From contig NC_059549.1 of assembly GCF_905220415.1 (NCBI RefSeq), positions 434,001 to 498,000 on the forward strand: 64,000 nucleotides of DNA. Reading direction: 5' to 3'. Shown here one piece after another: positions 57,059 through 64,000 of the stretch. The notes under the pieces are model-generated. The model was not told where the DNA came from, did not search any database, and worked only from the letters and a program-made list of their open reading frames with translations. A program made the translations under genes and the position numbers. Each line of letters starts with the position of its first letter. Position 1 is the first letter of the stretch. Source of the stretch: Colias croceus. Taxonomy: Eukaryota; Arthropoda; Insecta; Lepidoptera; Pieridae.

Positions 57059-60000
57059 ATGTTCCGGGTGTTGTATTTACTTGGACTTTTCTTAAGTGTA
57101 AATAGTGCTGCAGGTGAGTTTTATTTATGTTAAAGTAACTAGTTAGTTGTGAAAAATCCTGGATTTTTTAGTGCCGGTAACATATAATTCGGGATAGGAA
57201 CGGGATGATTTTGGAAATATTCTTATGAAATTTAATATTTGTAAATTTGTATCTGCAAAGAGAGTTTTTTTGTACGAAAAGTATAGAAAATATTTTTGTG
57301 TTACCCTTCTCTGTAATATTTTTGTTAGCTTTTATTGGCTAAGGTCAAATAGGAAGTTTTTGTAGTAAGTATAACTTAGCTATATTCTATTGTATGAATC
57401 TAGAGTGTACTTTGAAAGCTCTTCTACAAAGCTTCATTACAATTTAACGATTCGTTTTTAACCGACATTCAGGAAAACTCTATTTTAAATTTCTAGTTTA
57501 TTTTTTTTCTACTTTGAAGCGATTAAATTAAAAACGATAGCCAATAAGTTGTGCACGTTGCAGGAATGGAGTTGGTCTGATATGGAGTTTATATTATTCT
57601 GTTTATATTTTACTAGCCGCCCGCGCACGTTTCCAAATAAAAACTCGCATAGTATTATTCTTTGTGTTAATCCAAGTTACTCTCTATATGTGTGCTAAAT
57701 TTCATTGTTATCGATTCAGTAGTATTTGCGTGAAAGAGTAACAATCATACACACCTACACATACACATACATCCATCCTCACAAACTTTCGCGTTAATGA
57801 TATTTGTAGAATTTCAATTGTTTTTTTTTTCTACTTTGAAGCGATTAAAAACGATAGTGAATAAGGATGTGAATAAATTTCTGTTCATTATGTTTGTTTA
57901 ATAAATGCACTGAGGTTATATAATTAGGTATTATGAGAAATCCTGCGAACCTGATTCCAATCTTATGATTGTATCTAACTGCAATTATAAAATGTTTTAG
58001 AAGTTAATCAACAATTTAATATTCATATAAAATTTAAATTTATTTCAACATTTCATTAATAAAAAAATATTTTTATATTTAGGATGCTAATTCGTATTCA
58101 ATGTTACTTTTGTGAAGAAGCTTGTATTTAATTAGTTTAACCTAATACCTTTAAAAAATATTGAAGCCTGAAAATCTCTTTGGAGTTTTCTATTAGCGCA
58201 TCTTTTGTTGAATCACTTATTTTCTTAGCGAATGTGTGGAAATAGTTTTTCGCGATTTCTGACTTTTCTAGTACTCATACCTCAGTTGGTCTTTTAGAGT
58301 GTTTTGATCCCCATGAGAAACTGGGTCGATTGGCATCAAAAAAATTTTTTTTTAAAACTGCCGATTTCCTTGCTGACCGTACATTTTTTCAAAAATCTGT
58401 GAATGCAGATTAAAATTTCTCAAGAATTTAAGGATAGTCTCCTAAGAATGTTTTCATGTAGCTACAACGGTTAAGGTACCTGCCCTTCATGCCCCATCTT
58501 AACCTTCCACCCTATATACAGGGTGTAATCGTTAAGTGTGCACAGGCGATTATTCCGTAACTATTACAGATATCAAAAAACTTTAAACTGATATCGAAAG
58601 TATTTAACCTAATGAGTAAAATGGCCATAATAATTTTTTAAAAATAAAACGAGAAATATTTAAAAAATTAACTTGAAACCCTCCCATACATTTAGTATGA
58701 GATACGAATATCCCATGTACATGGGTTGATCCAAAAGTAATGATAATCAATATTAAACAAGGTCATTAGAGTTATAATAATTATGTAGTTCTCTAGATAG
58801 TCTTCTAACTAGAAAATATACTTCAAATTTTTTTTTCCTAAACTTAAAAAAAAACTTTGACTTCATCCACAAAAACCCCTCCACGCGGCCATCACTTCGC
58901 TGTCGTCTTAAAATAATTTATTGCTAAGAAAGTGTTTCTTGTGCCGAGGAAAGAGATAAAAGTAAATAGGAGCTAGATCTAAAAAATAGGGTAGGTGTTC
59001 AAGCATTTCGAATGCCGATTTTTGAATGGCAGCCATCGCAACTGACGCTTTGTGATCTGGTGCGTTGTCTTGGTGAAACAGCGTTCAGGTCCGCAGTTTG
59101 CCATGTCTCTTTTCCTTACTAACCTATTGCAATCTTTTAATTTGGTCTGTTTAGTAAGAGCCCAATAAAGTGGCTACCTTTTTAAAATATTCCACCGTAA
59201 TTATTCCTTCAGCGTCTCAAAAAACTACCGCTTTAATCTAACCTACTGATTTTCACTTTGAATTTCTTCATCGTCACTTTGTAAGCTCGCATCCAGAACA
59301 TTGATTGTTTTTTGGTTTCAGCATAAACATGGTGAACTCGGGTAACGTCCATGATCACAAAACGTGACAAAAAATTATCCTGATATCATTAAAAATATAG
59401 AAATTTACCCTCTACATGTCGAATCGTTGTTTCTTCTTTTCGTCGGGAAACATTCTGGCACGCACGGTTCACATTCAAATTAATGTAAATAATTGGAAAC
59501 GTGGCCTGTTGATATGATTTTTTTGTGATTACTTAGTGAATACATGAGCAAGCAAAAAACATTTATTTTATATTTTTATGTGCACAGGAAATACCCAATT
59601 ATCATTACTTTTGGATCAACCTAGTACATTTTATATGAAAGATTTTAGCTTTTTCTTTCTTTTTTGGTTTTCTCCTTTAACTACTTCGCAAATTTGAAGG
59701 GAAGTTCATTTAGAAACTGTAAATAGAGCTCCTCATTGTATTGCACAATGAGGACATCACTTCGAAAATCTGATATGAATACAAAATGTATGGGAAATAA
59801 CATGTATGGGAGCGTTTAATGTAACATTTTTGGCTATTTCTCGTTTTATTTTTAAAAATTTATTATGGCCATTTTACTCATTAGGTTAAGTACTTTCGAT
59901 ATCAGTTTAAAGTTTTTTGGTATCTGCAATAGTTACGGAATAATCGCTTGTGCACACTTAACGATTACACCCTGTATATAACCTAAGTATAAAACACGAA

Positions 60001-63000
60001 ATTATTCGTAAATAATAATTTAAAGTTCATTTTATTTGATTTCATAAAATAATAAAATAAATAAATAAAAACATTTATTTCTCTCTCTCTCACAAGGATT
60101 AAAAATTTAACAATAAATGAATAATACACAATATAATCCATACTAATATTATTATAAATGCGAAAGTAACTCTGTCTGTCTGTCTGTTACTCAATCACGC
60201 CTAAACTACTGAACCAATTTGCATGAAATTTGGTATAGAGATATTTTGATACCCGAGAAAGGACATAGGCTACTTTTTACCCCTGGAAATAGGATAGGTT
60301 TTATCCCGGAAATCCCACGGGAACGGGAACTATGCGGGTTTTTCTTTGAATGCGCGGGCGAAGCTGCGGGTGGAAAGCTAGTAATATTATATTTGCCTAA
60401 TATGAGAGCCTTATGAGAGCTGTTATGACATATTTAACTAAGATACAATTGTAATGTATTATAAATAAACGTTGTTTTTGGAAAGGATAGTTAAAAAGGC
60501 CCATAATTTCGTTAATTTGAGCATGAAATATTACGTATTTTTTGAACGGAAATAATTGCCTGTTCTAATAAATTATTGTTATATATTATTTGCTATTTTT
60601 AATTTATTGATTAAGTCGAGCTTCGTAGCTCTTGAATATCAGTATACACTATACAATGGTACCTATATTATTTACTAGCTTACCGCCCGCGGTTTCGCCC
60701 GCTTTTTTTAAAACCTAATAAGTAATATACTAAAACCTTCCTCTGGAATAACTCTATCTATTAAAAACACCGCATTAAAATCCGTTGCGTATAGTTTTAA
60801 AGATTTAAGCATATAAAGGGACATAGGGATTAGGGACAGAGAAAGCGACTTTGTTTTATACTATGTAGTGATATGAAAATGATGATTTATTTTTCCGCGT
60901 TTCAAAAAAAAAGGTATATGTAAGTAATTAATAGTTATTATTGACAAATGATAATCGGACAAATTAATATCAATTTAATTAATTCTGATTAAATCCGTTA
61001 ACCTTGAACTGCACCTGCACAAAAAAACTATAAAAATAATTTAAAATAAATCATATACCTACTAAATAAACTATTATTATAATCAAGTTATTTCTGTCTA
61101 TAGTTTTTTGTTTTATTATAACGAGATGTTCTGATCAAAGCAAGTAATTATTTAGATCTTGACTTAGGTCGATATTATTATCTATATATCTAAAAATAGA
61201 CCATGAAAATAATAACAGTACAGTAAATTTAGTAAAATTAAATATAAGATAGATAAATTTTTAATATTAATTTTACCTGTAGATGAATGGGCCGTTATTA
61301 TTATTATAGTATTGGTTTTATTATTGTTATAATTGCCTCAGTTATTTTATGAAAAGCATGAAAGTTTTACGTGTTTCACCGTAACACAGAAAAGTACGAT
61401 CCTTGATACGGAAGTTTGAGTTACGGTTGCTTTGAGTGATAACGAATTATATTCACATGTTCTTTTACTATCTTTCTTTTGTGAAAAAAAAATCCTGCCC
61501 AGTAAATTATGTTTAGAATAAACAGTAGGTATTCACAATAAGATTTATTTTTAGCTATTATTCCGTATTTTATATTCATATTTTTATCTGTTACCTCGAT
61601 TTATACAATAAAATGTTACGATTAAATTTTTCAACAAAACTGGACATTCTAAAATGTATTTATAATGTTATATTCCAAGAACTACATTTATATTTATAAG
61701 GACGTGAACTTGAACGGCATTATGTGAACTTTATAATGTCATTTTAAAATTAACCTTGTTGAATTTGTCGAGGATTATTGTATAGGCACTGATCAAAGGT
61801 TGGATAGACAATGCTAAGTAACAGGTAGAGGTATACGGAAAATGTTATAATATACTTATTATTTACTAGCTTTTCGCCTGCGGTCTCGCACGCATAATTC
61901 CTCAGTGAAGATGCAGCTTTTTTAATGGCGAAATAATTTTTTGAAATCGATCCAGTAGTTAATGCGTGACAACCATGCATACATACACATAATTACAAAC
62001 CTTTCCTCTTTATAATATTAGTATAATAATAACTGGCTTTTTACGCGCGGTTTCGTCCCTTGCTAATGTCATGTTTCGCCGCGATAAGGCTCTATCACTC
62101 TCTAGCTTCGTAAATATATCTCCAGACACAAAAAAAAAATTGGTAGGTAGGTACGTTGCACCGTAAAAGATAAATAAAAAAACAAGCTTATATTAATATT
62201 TTTTTACTAGAATATATTGAATTGTGTGTATTTAAAAAAAAACATATACCTTAAAATAGAATTATAGAAATGTAGAGCGGTTCACGGGTAATCCATTTTC
62301 AAAGTTAGGGCAAGCGATAATTTATGTAATACTAGCGGTCCTCCCCGGCTTCGCCTGTGGTACATATGAAAAATAGATGTTGGCCGATTCTCAGACTTAC
62401 CCGATATGCACAGAAAATTTCATGAGAATCGGTCCAGCCGTTTCGGAGGTGTATGGCAACGAAAACTGTGACACGAGAATTTTATATATTAGAAGAGATA
62501 TAGGTTCGGATTTAGTATGCCTGAACGTATATTTATGTATGAATTGTGACGTCATTAAGTTGTTCCATTGATGCAAGTTATATAGGAACTCAATTAACTT
62601 ACAATGTAAGCAATTGTGTTGGTAGTTTTAAAAGTAGTTTAAGTTATGATAAGTGTTTAGGTTTATTGTGCCCTGTACATTTATTACTAAATGGATTTTT
62701 AAAAACTTTGGATTATGTATTATGAATTGGCAACATACGTTTTATTTAGGTTGTTACGTGTTATAATCGTAATTAATAAATTTGCCGCCAATATTATCAA
62801 ATTAACACTGCGCTAATAACATTGTTTGAACCTCAAATTATATTTTTTTTTATTTAAAAGTTTTAAGTATTTCCAAAATTATAACTAAATTCTTTAAACA
62901 AACAAACAAACAAACAAAAATACTTTATTGTGCACCAATAAATAAAAAAATTACAAGAGTAAATATATAAAATAAATAGACACAGTTGAGCACAACAGGC

Positions 63001-63303
63001 GGTCTTATCGCTAAGACAGTGATCTCTTCCAGACAACCTGGTGGTCAAGGAAAAACAATTCTTTATGTAAATTCTACAAATTCTTTTTTTTATATAAATC
63101 CAACTATATAAGGCTCTATACAATAATAAATTAATATTAGTTAGGAAGTTAGGATTTGTCTTTGTATAGCATTATTATAAACTTGTATTTGTTACAGCAC
63201 CATTCATAAAGCCATGCAAAAATGGCGACTCAGCCTGCGTCTTGGCGTCCGCCAAGGCGGCAGTTCCCTTCTTCCTGTCTGGTGTTCCCGAATTGGGAAT
63301 CAG
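57059..63303 (+). CDS. JHBP/takeout-family secreted carrier, gene 3, 5' part
   Basis: Exon 1 57059-57113 encodes the signal peptide MFRVLYLLGLFLSVNSAA. Exon 2 63198-63303 continues in phase 1 with APFIKPCKNGDSACVLASAK and AVPFFLSGVPELGI. C25 and C32 form the N-terminal disulphide pair, spaced exactly as in gene 2. Exon 2 stops at AG|GTAAATAG straight after PELGI, whereas in genes 1 and 2 this exon runs about 39 codons further. Gene 3 therefore has an extra phase-2 intron in the middle of the usual exon 2. The other exons lie beyond the right edge. Intron 1 is 6.1 kb. Confidence 0.88.
57612..57810 (+). repeat. Family B repeat, degenerate
   Basis: ACTAGCCGCCCGCGCACGTT, then TGTGTGCTAAATTTCATTG and GCGTGAAAGAGTAACAATCA. 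Much of the middle is lost. Confidence 0.6.
58720..59623 (-). mobile_element. Mariner-like element, dead
   Basis: Inverted ends GGTTGATCCAAAAGTAATGA occur at 58724 and, inverted, up to about 59621, with TA on both outer sides. It is about 900 bp, shorter than the usual ~1.3 kb, so it is internally deleted. Confidence 0.75.
58880..59460 (-). pseudogene. Mariner transposase fragment
   Basis: On the minus strand FHQDNAPDHKASVAMAAIQ (near 59070-59090 and leftwards) contains the second catalytic Asp of the mariner DD34D triad. The third, normally in DLAPSDYxLFP, is replaced: DLAPIYFYLFP at about 58950-58979. Upstream the frame breaks repeatedly. No activity is expected. Confidence 0.75.
60137..60383 (-). 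repeat. Family B repeat, full-length, inverted
   Basis: Starts TCCATACTAATATTATTATA and ends CTGCGGGTGGAAAGCTAGT. Nearly the same as 42034-42275. Confidence 0.8.
60674..60872 (+). repeat. Family E repeat, full-length
   Basis: Head ACTAGCTTACCGCCCGCGGT and tail TTTTATACTATGTAGTGATA. Confidence 0.8.
61865..62027 (+). repeat. Short repeat with B/E-type head and C-type tail
   Basis: ACTAGCTTTTCGCCTGCGGT, then CAGTGAAGATGCAGC and tail CCTTTCCTCTTTATAATATT, which is the family C long-form tail. Confidence 0.65.
62331..62497 (+). repeat. Family C repeat
   Basis: ACTAGCGGTCCTCCCCGGCT, then GAGAATCGGTCCAGCCGTTT and tail GACACGAGAATTTTATATAT. Confidence 0.75.
62893..63090 (-). mobile_element. Non-LTR retroposon 3' end, inverted
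   Basis: An (AAAC)n tract, then ACTTTATTGTGCACCAATAA, and AACAGGCGGTCTTATCGCTA with GATCTCTTCCAGACAACC. On the minus strand this ends in a simple repeat tail, as LINE-type copies do. The GGCGGTCTTATCGCTA word is familiar to me from lepidopteran LINE 3' ends; clade not assigned. Confidence 0.55.
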
Positions 63304-64000
63304 GTAAATAGTTATTAATTATATCATTTAAATGTTTTTGATATGAATAAGGTATTAATTATTTGCGATGTTTGCGTTTGAAAGGTAGACGAGTTTGTGA
63401 TTGTATGAGAGCTATTTTATGAGGAAGTGAAAATTATCTTATTATGATTAACTGATATTATGTCTGTTAAACTGATAAAATAGCTCGGAAACTTATATTT
63501 GGTAAATAATTGTAAACTTTTATATAAATTACATTGTTATTATATTATGTGGACACACAAGATTAAAGTGGATTTTGAGGTTAATTGGGAATTCCATTCA
63601 ATGAAAGGAAGATAAAAATATGTTAAGAATTCGATTGTAATTTCTCTTGCACTATCTCTAACAATAATACCGCATTACTCTAATTTATTTTTATACTTAA
63701 ATGATAGTACCAAAGGTCGTTAAACTTAACACAAACGACCAAAGGCTAAATGCCTTCAATCCATACTCGTCGCGAGTAAGGCAAACGGGTTAGTATCACC
63801 TTGAGTGGATTATAATAATCCTAGCTCACTCTACGACCTATATTTTTGCATTAAATCGAAATGTTTATTGTTTTAATTAACCAAGTTTTTGTGACCTTAA
63901 TTCTTATCTTTTTAAGAAACTAACATCCTTGGTGAGAGGACAAAGTTGAGTCTAATTAGTTGAACAATATGAAAACTGAATTTAAAAATATATATGTGCT
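63304..64000 (+). other. Intron 2 of JHBP gene 3, to window end
   Basis: No further exon of gene 3 is readable before 64000. ACTCGTCGCGAGT at about 63765-63777 is a short GC-rich palindrome within a moderately GC-rich stretch (63705-63835) that may be an unrecognised repeat. Confidence 0.5.

Larger units (their letters stand above)
58519..59974. mobile_element. TIR element interrupted by a mariner
   Basis: Ends CAGGGTGTAATCGTTAAGTG (58519) and its reverse complement (to 59974). The inverted arms run about 130 bp with few differences, including ATTCCGTAACTATT and AATGAGTAAAATGGCCATAA. TATATA flanks both sides, as for a TA-type target duplication. Without the insert it is about 550 bp and has no transposase, so it is a MITE. 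Confidence 0.8.
57114..63197 (+). other. Intron 1 of JHBP gene 3
   Basis: A 6.1-kb intron filled with repeats: 57612, 58519-59974 (nested DNA elements), 60137, 60674, 61865, 62331 and 62893. TGACGTCA lies at 62547-62554. No exon-like stretch seen. Confidence 0.7.

Noticed and set aside
1..64000. CRISPR array, rRNA, bacterial-type operon or viral insertion
   Set aside because: No regular direct repeats with unique spacers, no rRNA-like sequence, and no viral coding sequence were seen; the window is ordinary insect nuclear DNA.

Overview
The window is nuclear DNA of a lepidopteran insect (moth or butterfly). Three things point there: strongly AT-rich non-coding sequence, small GT-AG introns in conserved animal genes plus a cluster of juvenile-hormone-binding-protein (JHBP)/takeout-type genes, and several dozen short dispersed repeats whose ends read ACTAGCxxxCCGCCCGCGGCTTCGCCCGC and TTATAATATTAGTATGGAT, a style I associate with lepidopteran genomes. 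The species cannot be named from what is visible. There is no bacterial-type operon, CRISPR array or virus.

Layout: 470-3886 (-) leucyl (cytosol-type) aminopeptidase, N-terminal part only, running off the left edge; 4246-5007 (-) ALKBH6; 6066-9487 (+) UBTD (ubiquitin-domain protein); 9488-14830 an AT-rich gap between converging genes; 14831-20608 (-) COX15 heme A synthase in seven exons; 21211-23008 (-) a divergent alpha-tubulin with a frameshifting deletion; 24187-25014 (+) an intronless short-chain dehydrogenase; 26859-35474 (-) JHBP/takeout gene 1, which has two equal-length candidate last exons; 44029-53413 (+) JHBP/takeout gene 2, complete; 57059-63303 (+) JHBP/takeout gene 3, running off the right edge. 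All splice models come from reading both strands by eye: each junction has GT..AG, and reading phase closes across every intron except in the tubulin.

The left 25 kb is a run of unrelated housekeeping genes (peptide turnover, 2-oxoglutarate dioxygenase, ubiquitin-like adaptor, heme A synthesis for cytochrome oxidase, tubulin, SDR). The right 38 kb is a small family of secreted carriers for hydrophobic ligands, with long first introns packed with repeats.

Repeats are the other main content: five families of about 150-230 bp sharing ACTAG-type ends (called B, C, D, E, G here), an unrelated family of about 170 bp (A, three copies), MITE-like elements with GAAGTGAAACTTC ends (F), a 1.1-kb long-arm foldback, a dead mariner nested in a TIR element, and two retroposon 3' tails. 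Family letters are local labels, not database names.

The observations I rate highest are the twin terminal exons of JHBP gene 1, the deletion in the alpha-tubulin, the 1.1-kb foldback beside JHBP gene 2, and the in-frame 81-nt intron of ALKBH6. I see no clearly new molecular system.
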